Shown here: in pieces, positions 48,524-61,374 of the stretch
How positions within the stretch are numbered: the first letter of the stretch is position 1
How the letters are laid out: the number at the start of each line of letters is the position of its first letter
NCBI GenBank assembly: GCA_032718565.1
Contig: JAVGVS010000094.1
Location: 439,121-503,120 of the forward strand
Source of the DNA: Distichodus sexfasciatus
Taxonomy: Eukaryota; Chordata; Actinopteri; Characiformes; Distichodontidae
Direction of reading: 5' to 3'
Length of the DNA stretch: 64,000 bases
Notes under the pieces: model-generated
What the model was told of the DNA's origin: nothing
Database searches by the model: none
What the model saw: the letters and a program-made list of their open reading frames with translations, nothing else
Made by a program: the position numbers and the translations under genes

Positions 48524-49187
48524 TAGGAGTGGACGGTATAAACGGTATAAAAGGTATGCGATATAAATTTGGCCAACGATAGAGATTTTGATCATACCAG
48601 CATACCGCTGAAATTTCCGCTCCTCGCCTGCGAAAATGACGCAATCAAGTCGCATCAAATGCACAAAAACCACCCCAGGAGGCATTTGTTTTCCGAAAAT
48701 GGAGAGAGAGTGTATGGAAGAGCAGCTTGTTAATAAGACCGGTGCAACGTCCAGAATCTGGACATGGTTTGGATTTAGGGTCTCGGATACTGAACAGAAA
48801 AACAATCTGCAAAATATACGCTGTCGAATATGAGAGAAGCCAAAGAATACACCATTACTTTTCCGGCCTGGGCCCGTATGTTTCGACAAGGGAACACGCT
48901 CCGTCTGCCGCTCGCCACGCTGCGTCCGATCGAACGGATTTGACCAGAAACGTCCTTTTTATTTAAACATTTAAACACACTGGTCAAGACATTTAAATAA
49001 TATATTTTTACACGGCTGCAGAACTGGAGAAAACTCAATAAGCTAATGTTTTACACAAACAAGGAAAGAAATGTTACTTTAAAGTAACAGTTATATTGAA
49101 ATTTACAGATCTAATTATATACCGCAATATGTACCGTCTATCGCCTAGGGCTCAAAACGATTTTTTTTGCCATATCGCACAGCCCTA
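48524..49187 (+). mobile_element. hAT element relic with 8-bp target duplication and ZBED-like coding fragment
   Basis: The octamer catcaatc stands on both sides (48516-48523 and 49188-49195), as expected for hAT. The ends begin tagg and end cccta. Inside, from about 48699 on the plus strand, the frame reads MERECMEEQLVNKTGA then IWTWFGFRVSDTEQKNN. This is the start of a BED zinc-finger hAT transposase (family form W-x-x-F-G-F ... D-x-x-Q). The zinc-binding Cys/His part is frameshifted or lost and the catalytic domain is deleted. It lies just upstream of the first hinfp coding exon. Confidence 0.85.
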
Positions 49188-49195
49188 CATCAATC

Positions 49196-50130
49196 ATATC
49201 ATTTTGCTGCTTAAAAGAAAGGAAAAACAGTTCTCATTTCCTCAGACTAATCTACAAGACAGATACTGATAGGATAGAATATAATTTACTCTTAATTAAG
49301 GTTCAGGGATAAAGTTCGAGAAAGCTCACAATAAGTTACTTTTCAGATGTATTATTATATGATGGGTCTTAACCTTAAGTCGCTCTAGGGAGGATAAAAG
49401 GGTGTTTAAAAATAGGGGTTGCTGAATGCTGTAAATGTAAATTATAAGAAAATTTATAGAACACAAAACATTCCTAATAACAAAATTGTTATCAAGATAC
49501 ATTATGCAGTTTGGATTATTTGAGGTATAAAAAGCTTGTTTTTCACCAATACAATAATGGCGAAGATTAACACTGAAATTATGTCCTCCCTGATATAAAA
49601 GATTTTTAGCCAACTGATATAGAAAAAAATGATTAGTTCTCCCCAATCATTCTGGAATTATTCATTCTTTCAAATCAAAAGAAAAAAAACAAAAACAATG
49701 TGTCTTTAATATCGGAAACAAAATTTCGATGTCAATTTTCCCTCACATCGTGCAGCCTTAAATAACTGATTATATTATTGAATACGAGCGATTAATCTAA
49801 ATTAATACCAAATGCTTCATATAGAGAGAAGGAAAGAGAGAAGGCACAGTTTCTCTTTTTCCAACCCCGACATCCGATTTAAGACGCTTATAACTACAGT
49901 TTAAAACTATAAAGTTTCACAAATTTTTATTAACAATTTTCCGAGCATGGTTAAAGTTAGCCGCACGGCTAACGCTAGTTAGCATCGTCGTCACGATTTG
50001 AAGTTGGCTCCAGTGCGCTGGTAGGTGGCGATTTCACCGGGCATGGATTACAGTTTAAACTTTAGAATATATTATCATTTTTCGTTGTTACTTGTTGAAA
50101 TTTATGTGGAAAAATACAGTAAAAATGTCA
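49196..50130. other. hinfp upstream intron or flank
   Basis: AT-rich DNA without a recognisable gene. It contains short tandem forms of gctaacgctagttagc around 49960-49985. Confidence 0.45.
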
Positions 50131-50330
50131 CCCACCTAAAGCGAACACTTTTGACATTTCCTCGCTCTTTCCCACAAAAACACAAACGCAGCGCCGTCGC
50201 CCCGCCCCTCGTCACCTGAGCCAATCAAACCCCGCCGCTCGAGTCCGTCACAAATACTCTTCCTCCGGAAACGTGGACGCGCTGGAATGTGTTCTGTCTC
50301 GTTTAGCAACGTTAGCAACACGTGTCACCA
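50130..50330 (-). promoter_or_regulatory. Probable hinfp promoter and 5' UTR exon
   Basis: A CpG-rich patch (gcgccgtcgccccgcccctcg) with GC boxes and an inverted CCAAT motif (gagccaatcaaa near 50219) stands in AT-rich DNA upstream of hinfp. On the minus strand, gctttag-gtgggt near 50135 could be the donor of the untranslated exon. No TATA box is seen, as is common for housekeeping genes. Confidence 0.55.
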
Positions 50331-50744
50331 AGTAATAGAAGCCAAATAATGACACACGCACACGTAATAAAAACGCATTTGTTGATTTATTTATTACGCA
50401 AGCTCATTAACCTTCACCAAAGAAAGAAAAAGACACATTATCTTGTTATTATCACATAATATTTCATATTTGTGACAACCATACGAGATAATTATGACAG
50501 ATCTGATAAGTGCTTGAAATTATGACATCAGGATCTCCTACTTGTATTTTTTTATTAACTGTAAATAATGTACATACAAAGTCAGAAAATATAGAATAAC
50601 GAATAGCACCAGAGAGAAAATGTCTATTAACAAATGTCTACATATTTGATAGGGCAAAATATTAAACCACCATCAGTGATCTATTTGAACAGGAGTCTTA
50701 AGAAATAAGTCATTTATTTATTGTATTTTATTTATGCGTCTTTA

Positions 50745-50910
50745 TTTATTTCAAGATATCGTAATTACGAGATAATTATGAGATCCTGATGTCGTAACTA
50801 TCTCGTAATTACGAGATTCTGGTGTGATTACGACCCAATTAGTCCATCAGGATGATGATTATAAGGATCTTGTTATTACGAGATATTTACGAGATCCTTA
50901 TATTTATATT
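50745..50910. repeat. Third palindromic degenerate repeat (attacgagat units)
   Basis: Units of ctcgtaattacgagat, agataattatgagatcctg and gatgtcgtaac repeat and are self-complementary. The architecture is like the arrays at 5755 and 7895. Confidence 0.65.
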
Positions 50911-51845
50911 TACCAGCCTTGATAAGACTGTGGGTTGATGGCACAGTCCTGTTAAATCTGCTTTAATTCGCTTCTCGATATTAGCCACTGTGAAATATTA
51001 ATGCTGCTTATATGGTTGCTTAAAGGATTTGTTTGGGTTTTTTTCCAGGCGCAAATACAAGTCTTCTCTACTGGATTTCCTCCTGAGCAATTAAATCAGT
51101 TATGTATATAGTTATGTTATGTATATAATTTAACCACACTTATTATTCTCTTTGTATTGCAATGTATACTAACAAAAATACACAATACAGATCAGTCAGA
51201 ATAAAAAAAAAAGAGAGCAATTTAATTTAATTGGTTTAATTTCCATCTCTCATTAAAGAGAACATAAATAATTCACACACTGACATAGCCCAGTGTCAAA
51301 CTCACTCATGTACATCAAAGGTGAGCTCAGTCCCACTGAATAAAGAAAAAAATATATATATGTGCATATCATAACCTTTCAAAATTTAATGTAAAATCAT
51401 TGCAGGATCAGTAACTTTTTCAGTTGCAAAACACGTAGTGTCTTGTTCTATTATACATTTTGAAAAATGAAAGCCCTCAAGACAATTGAGGTTAATCCAA
51501 ATTGTTTCACTACATTCTGTCAAACCAGAAACCAGTAAACAGAAGAAGATTTCTACACGTACTGAGCCTACATGTAACTGCAAACACTTTATCGTCCTGG
51601 CTTTGTCATCACTGTCTTGATGCGCTTTTAATTAGACTGTAAATAGGTGGGGTTCTGAAAATGGAAAATATTTCTGCACGCATAAAAATGTATGTAACTT
51701 CAGCGCTTCAAGGTGTACTTTCATGATTCTCATTTTCTTAAAAACTGCACAGACACTTCATTCTGTTTTAACCACACCTGTTCTACATATATAATTTCAA
51801 GTTGTTATTCACCTTTTTCCTGTTCCACCAGATTTCCTGTGTAAC

Positions 51846-51851
51846 TTTATT
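51846..51851 (-). terminator. Probable dpagt1 polyadenylation signal
   Basis: tttatt here reads AATAAA on the minus strand, about 280 bp after the dpagt1 stop. The stretch 50911-51845 shows no gene. Confidence 0.5.
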
Positions 51852-52131
51852 CCACTGTATCACATTACAATCAATACAAAATTAATCTGGCGAATACATC
51901 ATGTGCCGTTCACCAAATGAACCAGTTACAGCAGGGCCGGACTGCATCTTCACATGTGGAAGGAGCTTAATTGTACAGTATTGCAAACACATTTTTATGT
52001 CCTGTGATAACAGAGACTTGAGGTCACCCAAAACTCTTCTAATGATCGGTCGTTAAGACACAGACAAGGTTTGTTTTGGGACGGAAGCTGAAATCTCTGT
52101 TGTTCTGTTGCTTTCTGGGCGCTGATGAAAG

Positions 52132-55100
52132 TCAGACGTCATAAAAGAGTCGGACTAGGTGATAACGGACCCCAAAAGCAATTATGCTTCCCAAGACCTG
52201 CGGCAGAGAGCAAAATTAATTTTAGTCATAATAAAATGTCAATACTCAATATATTAAGTCTGTAACTAATGATCTTTTGATACCAACTAATTGATTCATT
52301 ATGTGCATTCATTATCAAGGTAAGACATCAGCCCTACACGACCCTCTTCGTGAATGGGCCGAATCTCTCACCTGGATGAGCAGCATGATGGCGGTGAGCT
52401 TTCTCTCGTGTGTCGGCCCCAAAATCTTCAGCACCAGGTTAATCAGGGTCATATTGTTGCACTCCGTGAACTCATCGTCTCCTTCTTTACCCCGACGTAC
52501 GTCCAAGAGCCACAACATTTCTGCCACCTGTCCAGCAAATTACACAAGTAGAGCTGGGCAATACGGTCAAAAACATCTCAATTAGAAAAAAGATATTGAT
52601 AGACCTTGATATTTATGCTTTTAAGTGATTTTTCATCACTGGAAAACATTATTTTCTCAAAAATTATCTATATTGTTATACTGCCCGTCAATAATTACGT
52701 TTATCAAATTGCTCTCAGTACTTTAACTGTTGGAAATGCAGTTTCAGTACAAATCTAAAGCAGAAAACAGTTACGCCAAGCAGAGATGTGCTTTACCTTC
52801 ACCACAAGCTGTCCTAACTTGCCAAGGTCCTTCTGCTTGAACTTGGAGTAACTCATCCCGAGTTTTCCAGTGTCTTGTTGCAATCTTCAGCAAAGGGACG
52901 TCGTGCGACATTCACATGGAAACATCAATTCAGATTAATATCGAATCTGTTCATCCGTTTCTCAAATTAATATCATAAACTCAAACCAAAATGGTTTATT
53001 TCTATATTTATTTCCAAAAATAAATTGCACAGTAGTAATGAATTCACGCTGATTCATGATTGGCTGAATTTGCGTTTATAGTCACGATCGCAACATCGCA
53101 AAATCCTGGAAGGCCTGCATAATCACTTCTCTTTTTATACAGCATGTAAGATTATATTATATATCATGACAACATATGTGGCACTATATTAATATTCTGT
53201 ATTATTATTTTTTGTATGATAAGCTATGATATGAACTACAAAATATAAATGGAGACATTTGCTTCACTTGAAAACTTGTTTGTATACTATAAAAACAGCA
53301 GTTGGATAAATTTATGTTAAACTCGTGACTCCTTCTCCACAGCAATGCTGTTCTGTGTCAAATCTGAATTTCTCTCTCCAAAATGAATGAATGATGGTGG
53401 GGTTGAGAGAGAAACGACATTACCTGGGCAGGCGATGTCTGGGGCAAGGGACGATGCGGAAGAGCTGAGGCAGGGAGTAGAGGAAGTTTAGCACCTGGGG
53501 GATGAAGAAGAGCAGCATGGTCTTGCTGAAATGGCCCAGAATTCCCACCACGGCGAAGGTCATTCCGGCAAAGTAGCAGAACGTGTCTCCTACGAAGACA
53601 GAGGACGGATACCTGCGGGACACACAACGCGGGTCAGCGTTAAGTACAAAAAAAAAGGTGAAATTCCATGGAGCAGGTCAGAAAAAACTTCAAATGTCTA
53701 CATTCAAGATACTTTTATATTTTGCTTGAAAAATGAGACCATAAGAATTGCACTTTGGAAGCAAAATATAAAGAAATTCTGGGTGGCTCAAGACTTTTGC
53801 ACAACATTGTATATGCCTCTGATTTTGTCCAAAATTTCAAACAAACCAGTTGTGGTAGAAGAGGCCCAGCGTGGTAAAAAAGAAAGGGATCATGAAGTAT
53901 AATGAGAAGACATGGTCGTCTCTGTAGTCACCTAAAACAGAAAAGTGGATTTTAGTTTTAAAACACACCATAAATGATATGAACTTTGTAGAGATGAGCT
54001 TGTTCATTAAAGTCAATTCACCTGCTAGAGCTTTCAGGATTTTTTTCTGCGTAAAAGTATTTTCAGCCATTAAGATGTCTCAACAAAAAAGTTAAAATTC
54101 ACTTTTCTCACCGTTAAGCTCCAGGATGTTGAAGATAATGATGGAGCCGGAGATGAAGAGCGCCTGTCCGGACTCGATGCCGTTGATGCCGGCCAAAATG
54201 TTGATGGCGTTGGTGCAGAACACGGCCAGCATTCCCATATACACATAATACAGGATTCCTAAAATCACAGAGTGAATAAAATAATTATAGCAGAGCCGGG
54301 GGACGGCACCTTGCTCATCAGTGGTACCTTTTCCAGTTTGGGACTTGAACCGGTGACCTTCCGATCACAGGGTCAACTCCCTAACCGAAACGCTACTAAC
54401 TGCCCAGTGACTGACCCAGATCCAGGTGCATCCCCAGCAGGGCTCGGAAGGGTTTGGGCACCACGATGAGGGTGTTGCCGAAGTTGGTGAAGTAAACCAT
54501 GAGGAGGGGCAGCGAGGCCATGGTGGGAAGCAGCAGCTTGTGTCTCCAGCGCAGGTTCAACACATCGTCGGCGAAACCCAGGAAAATCATGCAGCAGATG
54601 GCCAACAGAGCACCAATCAGCTGCACGAACTTAAATAAAAAAGTAACAGAAGCACATTAAAGTGAGTGTCATTGTGAACACACCGCAACACATTGTACCA
54701 CAACCAAATGTGACCTCTGCATTTGACCCTCAGCGAAGGAGCAGCGGGGAGCAGTGCTTGGGGACGCTACCTAGACCACGAGCACCTCACTGGTACCTTT
54801 ACCGGTCTGAGACTTGAACCGACGACCCTCTGATCACGGGGCAAACTCCCTGTTATACTACCGACTGCCCCAGTGGAGGTATTAATCTATAACTAGACGG
54901 TCAACTCCTGATGAAATGGTGTGACTGCAGTGTGCAAAAAATGTAGATAAATGGTAATGGTAAATAATGGTGCTGCCAGAATTGAGAATTACAACTTGAA
55001 TCAAGAAATTAGGGAAATGTTAATTACAACTGAGGTCAAAATAGAGAATTACATTTTTTGACCTGAAAAAAGGGGGAAAATGAGAGTGCCATTTTGGTTA

Positions 55101-55988
55101 TTGTTGAACATTTTTCATTTTCTACTTCTAGTTTTGACTTGACTTTTGACTGAAATACTGTTTATTTTGTTTTTTAATAGATTGCGGTGCAGATTTTAAT
55201 AGATTTTATTTAAGGCACTAAGACTTTCCAGGACTGTAGTTGTAGTTTTTCTCTACTTGACTGCTGCTGCAGTATTTACACATATTATTGAAAACCTCAT
55301 GTAACTAAAAATGCAGATTTTAATTATCTGCCTCTAGTTTGGACTTTATATTATGTAGTTTATTTATATATGTATGTTTTATGTGCCATCTTTGTACTGT
55401 AGAAACTACAGCCATGTCGTAATGTCTCTCTATATACTTGCATATGACAATAAAGATTACTTTGACTTGACTGACTAATGAGGTTAGTACCCAGCAATCA
55501 CAATTAATATAAAATAAATTACTAACATTAATTATTAGTCTTCGATAAACTGAGGAAAGACCACAGTTTTTTACTGTTCCCACCTCATTGTGAGGGAAGC
55601 GCTGACATTTCTCTCCCATAAAGCAGCCGAGAAAGGGCACAGGGATGAAGAGGAAGAGGATGATGAGGAAAACCGTCCCGCTGATCACTCCTTGAGATTC
55701 GGGCCTGACAAAATCCAGAGCAGAACTTTTATTAATGAAACATGGCTGAGCTTCTGTGTAAAATATATCCAATAAACTAAAACAGCCAGAGGGTTATATC
55801 AGCAAGAAAAGAGAAAAACCTCACACTTCTTTTTTGGTGGTTTTGTTCAGGTCCAGACCATAAAGTTTGGCCGATATGAAATGTTCTTTGAATGCTGGAA
55901 TGAGTTTGATTGTTGCAATGCAGCCAAAGGCAGAGAAGCAGAAGTTAATGATGAGAGGAAGGACGGGAATTGGAGACATTACTGCCAT
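52132..55988 (-). CDS. dpagt1: UDP-GlcNAc:dolichyl-phosphate GlcNAc-1-phosphotransferase, complete CDS
   Basis: Nine coding exons: 55988-55825, 55704-55584, 54620-54416, 54258-54112, 53931-53847, 53612-53424, 52884-52797, 52527-52372 and 52197-52132. They give 406 aa (human DPAGT1 408). This polytopic ER enzyme makes GlcNAc-PP-dolichol, the first step of N-glycan precursor synthesis and the target of tunicamycin. Diagnostic segments: LNKTTKKEVPESQGVISGTVF, GFADDVLNLRWRHKLLLP with the conserved Asp pair (about 113-114), NAINILAGINGIESGQ, YRDDHVFSLYFMIPFF, SSVFVGDTFCYFAGM, CPRHRLPR, DDEFTECNNMTLINL and the C-terminus VRLFYDV. Two in-frame ATGs, at 55988 and 55979, are possible starts; the second (MSPIPVLPLI) is also reasonable. 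Intron 3 is 157 bp and largely a SINE. Confidence 0.97.
54297..54404 (-). repeat. tRNA-derived SINE head, copy 6, in dpagt1 intron 3
   Basis: The reverse complement gives ggcagttagtagcgtttcgg, gaccctgtgatcgg and the body up to gatgagcaagg. It starts about 11 bp after the exon 3 donor and fills most of the intron. Confidence 0.85.
54665..54875 (-). repeat. tRNA-derived SINE, copy 7, in dpagt1 intron 2
   Basis: Nearly complete and reversed: tail accacaaccaaatgtgacct, body ggagcagtgcttggggacg, B box region gacttgaaccgac and head gatcacggggcaaac. Confidence 0.85.
55395..55490 (+). repeat. LINE-type 3' tail fragment
   Basis: tatgacaataaagattactt followed by the short tandem tgacttgactgact looks like the 3' end of a fish non-LTR element with a simple-repeat tail. 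It lies in dpagt1 intron 2. Confidence 0.5.
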
Positions 55989-56479
55989 TTAAAGACAATC
56001 TAAACTGATAATCTGTCATTTATCAGTAAGACCCTAGCGTAAACCTTATGCCTCCGTCCTGATCTTTACACAATAAAGAACGCCAGTATTTTCTTTTAAG
56101 TGAACGCAGCCAATTTGTGTATCAATTTAACGCCACAGTTCAACTCTCGGTCATGCTATCAACTTAACAGCTAACAAATTTAGTCGTTTAAAGTACACCG
56201 TCGATGCAGATAAAAGCATCTTAACAAAAAATGACGCGAACATATGTTTTAATAATTTTATATTTGACTAAATCCAAATTGAGCAATAACTAAACTACAC
56301 AAGACACCGGACATTTTGCTCATTGAATGACAGCTACTCCAGCTACAAAATCGCAACCGTTACTTTTAATCAAATATTGCCTATTTTCTACAAGTGCTAC
56401 ATTCCACAAAGATTTTGAGTTATTGGATTATATTCTTGCTATTAATAATCCATTTGAAGACCGAACAAATCCGTAGTCA

Positions 56480-56600
56480 GCCAGATTTGACATGAATGTC
56501 CGTGTTTCCAGCCGAGCCGCGGAACAATCCACGAACTCCACGTCTACTTCCGTCAACATCTCATGGTCGGGTCGCTTTCGTCGTCACGTTATGCTTTCAC
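56480..56600 (-). promoter_or_regulatory. Candidate dpagt1 promoter region
   Basis: Moderately CpG-rich sequence with two cttccgt-type (ETS-like) motifs (cgtctacttccgtc, and ctttcgtcgtcacg nearby) lies 0.5 kb upstream of the start codon. It is the only promoter-like patch there. The call rests on composition only. Confidence 0.35.
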
Positions 56601-58300
56601 TCTTCCTTTTGTTTGCGTTGACATAAAATGACCAAAAAAAGGGCACTGAAAGAATTTTACGAAACAGTTTATGATGTTTTATTTATTTGAAGTATGAGGT
56701 TTTATTTTTTATTTTCCCATTAACCTCAGTAGGACATTTTAAGAGTGAACACCAACGGAAGTAGAAAGTTCATGGTGCATTCAAGTTACCCACACGTTAG
56801 ATGAAGTTTATAAATACTTCGGAAGCCGAGAATTTTTTAAATATTGAGCTTCATTTCTATGTTTATTCTTAAATGTTTTCTTATGACAGTTAAAACATTT
56901 GAATAGTATAATACATAACTGTAGAATTTAAGAAAAGACAATAAGCTGATGTTTTGCACAAACTTGCTTGCAATAAAATTCGTTTAAGAGTGCTCTTCAG
57001 CAGTTCTTACCTAGAAACAAATAAGAAAATACCAGTGAATATCAGGATATTCGTTTAAATTGCATAAATTGGTTTTAAGAATAGATTTCTTTCTGAATGA
57101 GGTGACTGAGGCCCATTGGCTTTGTCATATTGTATTAATATAAAGTCTTTAAACTACATGGTGATCAATTTTATGGCGTCTTGATCATTGATCAATTGAT
57201 GTTTCATATTTTGGTCTTTGATGTTTTGCAATAACATTTCTACAGTATACTTGCGTGCAATGAATGTGATCTGTGTACATCTGAATCTATTTATTTGTTT
57301 CTCAGTTCATATCACAAATGCATCCTGGAAATATAAAGTAGTAAAAACCTGTTCTTACCGAAATATTAGAAGTAAAAGTACTGGCATTAAAAATGGTTGA
57401 AATTATCCTAAATGAATAATTAATCCTAAATGGCTGAAGACCTCAGGCCAAGATTATTTAGTAACAATCAGAATCAGAATTAAGTTTATTACCAAGTACA
57501 CTGTCACATACAAGAAATTTGCTGGAATTTGGTGGTTGGTGCTAAGACACGAAGAATAAAAAGATTAGAAAAATGTGTTTTTATGTGTAAGACACTTATA
57601 TAAATAGAAATAGAAGAATATGGATATTGCTGTACAAATAGGCTTTTTTTACTCAAAGAGAGTACACAGATATACGATGTTTACATTATGAGAAGCATGA
57701 CACTATATACAGTAAGTGTGCAAAAAATGCAGTACAATGTGGGAGAGTGATTTTTGGTCTCTGGCCTTAATGATGCCTTATCGATAAGAAGTAAAAATAA
57801 AAAGACACTCAGATACTCCAAAATACCTCCCCAAAACAAATAAACAAACCAAATCATAATTACAGTAATGAGAGTTGCTGTGATTTGTTACTTTCACCAA
57901 TGTATACAATATATATTATATATACATACACTTGTATGCTTACATGTCCATTTATATATCTGCCTTAAAGAACTGTGTGTGTATTTGTTCATTTCTACAA
58001 TAAGGCACACTGCACTTGAAATACATAATTTCTACCATAATATGCAAATGTACAGTCACTTGCTAAAAGTATAAACTTTATAAGAACCTTATAAGATCAT
58101 TATATGAATTTGCACAACAACAGTAGTAAAAACAAGTGACCCCTCAAGTGATCACAGCTGAAATATTACACTGATCACAAATGGAATGTACAGAACTAAT
58201 TACAGTTATAACTAATTACAGCAACTGGAGTATTTGTAATTCGTTACTTTCACCCCTGAGCATTCCTAATAATAACTGTGTCCTTGACACTGTTCCAGAG
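56600..58300. other. Spacer between dpagt1 and c2cd2l
   Basis: AT-rich DNA with no gene. It includes a retroposon tail fragment at 57464-57530 (see 45414). Confidence 0.5.
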
Positions 58301-58313
58301 CAGGGCATCACTA

Positions 58314-59222
<909 letters not shown>

Positions 59223-59224
59223 CG

Positions 59225-59730
59225 CGTGTCCGAACAGCGTTGCTATTTGACAGCTCGCGTGGACTTCAGCTAAGACCGGAGCTGTAGAAGGAGAAAGAGA
59301 AAGAAGAAAAGGAGTAGGAGGAGAAATGGAAAGGGGGAAAGGAGGAGAAGAAGAGGGGTAGAAAAAGGAGTAAACCCGGTGTACGGCCAAAACCGGACAT
59401 GAGCAGACGTTACCGGGCGAAGGGAAAACGCAAAACGTCTCCGAGAGAAGACGCGCCGAGCCTAGCTCGTGGCTAACGTAACATTTGGCGGCTATCGGCT
59501 CCCGTTTTGGAACGTTTTCAGCTGCTGGATATTTTTCTACTTCACACCGAACCGAATCTCTCTGTATTTTGTCTTTGCCGGTTTGTGGCGACTGAAAACG
59601 GACTGATTCGCCTCAGGTTTTCTCCGTTGTGCGCCCTCGGTTGTGACTGACGCCTGACGCGGCTCCCGGGATGCTAGCAGGCTAACTCCCAGTCACTGTA
59701 AACAGCAGCTAATGAAGCTGCGGCGCGCTG
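59225..59730 (+). promoter_or_regulatory. c2cd2l: c2cd2l promoter and untranslated first exon
   Basis: A CpG-rich stretch (gccgagcctagctcgtgg, gacgcggctcccggg) ends at a donor ggcgcgctg-gtgagt (GT at 59731). This is the expected non-coding first exon for the coding exon at 60936. An ATG at 59712 opens a short upstream frame (MKLRRA) that continues into exon 2 and stops at 60965-60967. The transcription start within 59225-59600 is not resolved. Confidence 0.65.
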
Positions 59731-60146
59731 GTGAGTTTCTCAGTTTCTCGTAAAAATGCTAAATGTGCATGAAGTGAGTGTGTTAAATGATGAATAATAA
59801 GGGTTTGTGCTTCATATCTGTGTCTGCGCACACCGGCGCTTGGCATCATCAGTGTTGATGTCATGTAATATCAGCGTTAGAAACAGATGCTAACTATATA
59901 TCATTATCTATACTTTGATATTGTGATATATTATTACATTTACATCATTATCCATATCATTATCTTTTTAATTTATTGATTCATCTCATCATATTATATT
60001 TTATCATAAATGCTATTTATATTTTTTATATCAATTCTTTAATTTGTATATTTGTATTATTATTGAAGCTAAATGTTACTTCTCGTTGTGGATATCTACA
60101 ACTTTCTTACAATTCTGTTCTGTTCTTTTTTTTTGCATGCTCAGTT

Positions 60147-60206
60147 TTTCAGTCTATCTATCTATCTACCTATCTATCTACCTATCTATCTACCTATCTA
60201 TCTATA
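60147..60206. repeat. (CTAT)n/(CTAC) microsatellite
   Basis: Alternating ctatctatctac units in c2cd2l intron 1. Confidence 0.9.
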
Positions 60207-61002
60207 CATCGGTCTATGAATGAAATATTTGCTTGTACTTGTGAGTCAGTTTCTCATGGAATACTGAAGTTATGTAAAATGTGTATAAAAATAGGTAATA
60301 ATACTTGGCATCATCACTGTTGATATCATGTAATTTCAGCATTAGGTACATTTGGGCATAATATTTGGGGAAATAATTGGCATGGTAATATTTTTTTCTG
60401 TGATTATATACTGCAGTTTTTTCATTAAGTGTAACTTTATGAATTGAGTGAATCGTTAGAAATATTGGAATGCATCTGCATTGAAATCTTTAGTGTTGAC
60501 TTTTGACTTTTAGACTTTTAAAGTTTCCTTCCTTAATAATCACAATTATACCTTTGTGGTATGACCACAATCCACTCGTATTCATTGCCTGTTTATTCCA
60601 AAGTCAAGTAAAGCAATTTGGTGTTGGCTTTGGATTTATTGTTGAATATTGTCTGTTTGCGTTATCCATTTTTCTGTATTGTTTATTGGGGTAAAATTTG
60701 GGCTAAAATGCAAAGCTAACAGAAGATGGAGTGACATTTTGCTGCGCAGACAAATGTGATTCATATTTACTGGAACCCCAGTGGAAAGATGATCAGGTAA
60801 GGCTCAAGAGTTCAAGTGAAGGCTCAAGCTCTAAGTGAAAAATTCCTTTGGGATGTTTGGCAGTTTTCGCACCTTGAGGTCTTGCTTGAATTCGGATTCA
60901 CTCACACTCCCTCTCTATCTCTCACTGCTCCACAGAGTCCCGCTTCCACCAATCAGAATTTCTTTAAAGATGCGTCTGAAGTGAAACGTGCTGGAGGGGA
61001 GA

Positions 61003-61374
61003 ATGATGGCTTTCCAAGACGTAAGCTGGCCGGTGCTGGTGGCGCTCTTCTGCGTCTCGGTACTGGTGGTCCTGGCTTGGCTCGTCCAGTTCTCCCTGGC
61101 GTTACTCAGGCCCAGGTTGACGCGAGCCTTCCAAAAAAGCCGTGTTGGCGTTGAGACGTCCTGGCAGCTGCCCCTCAGCCTCACCCACCAGACACTGACC
61201 GGCGGAGTTTGGGGCTCGCTGCGGAGGCTCCGGCTGGGGCGGGATGGCGCCGGGGGAGACTCGGAAGCCGGGGTCAAAGGTCTCTTGTCCTCGCTTTTTG
61301 CCTTCAAATCGTTCCGAGAGCACTGGCAGCGAGCGTGGGTGAGGGCGCTCAATGAACAGGCCTGTCGACAAGGG
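61003..61374 (+). CDS. c2cd2l: C2cd2l (TMEM24), first coding exon; rest lies beyond the window
   Basis: Exon 2 runs from an acceptor (ctccacag) at 60936 to the donor at 61375 (caaggg-gtgagt). The CDS starts at ATG 61003 (a second ATG follows at once) and covers 124 codons. Residues about 8-36 are one transmembrane helix (WPVLVALFCVSVLVVLAWLV). Then comes a Gly/Arg-rich linker, then GLLSSLFAFKSFREHWQRAW and VRALNEQACRQG, where the lipid-transfer SMP domain begins. This second stretch is nearly the same as human C2CD2L. The protein tethers ER to plasma membrane and carries phosphatidylinositol, with a role in insulin secretion (family knowledge). The remaining exons (SMP, C2, C-terminal phospho-tail) are right of 64000. 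Confidence 0.93.
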
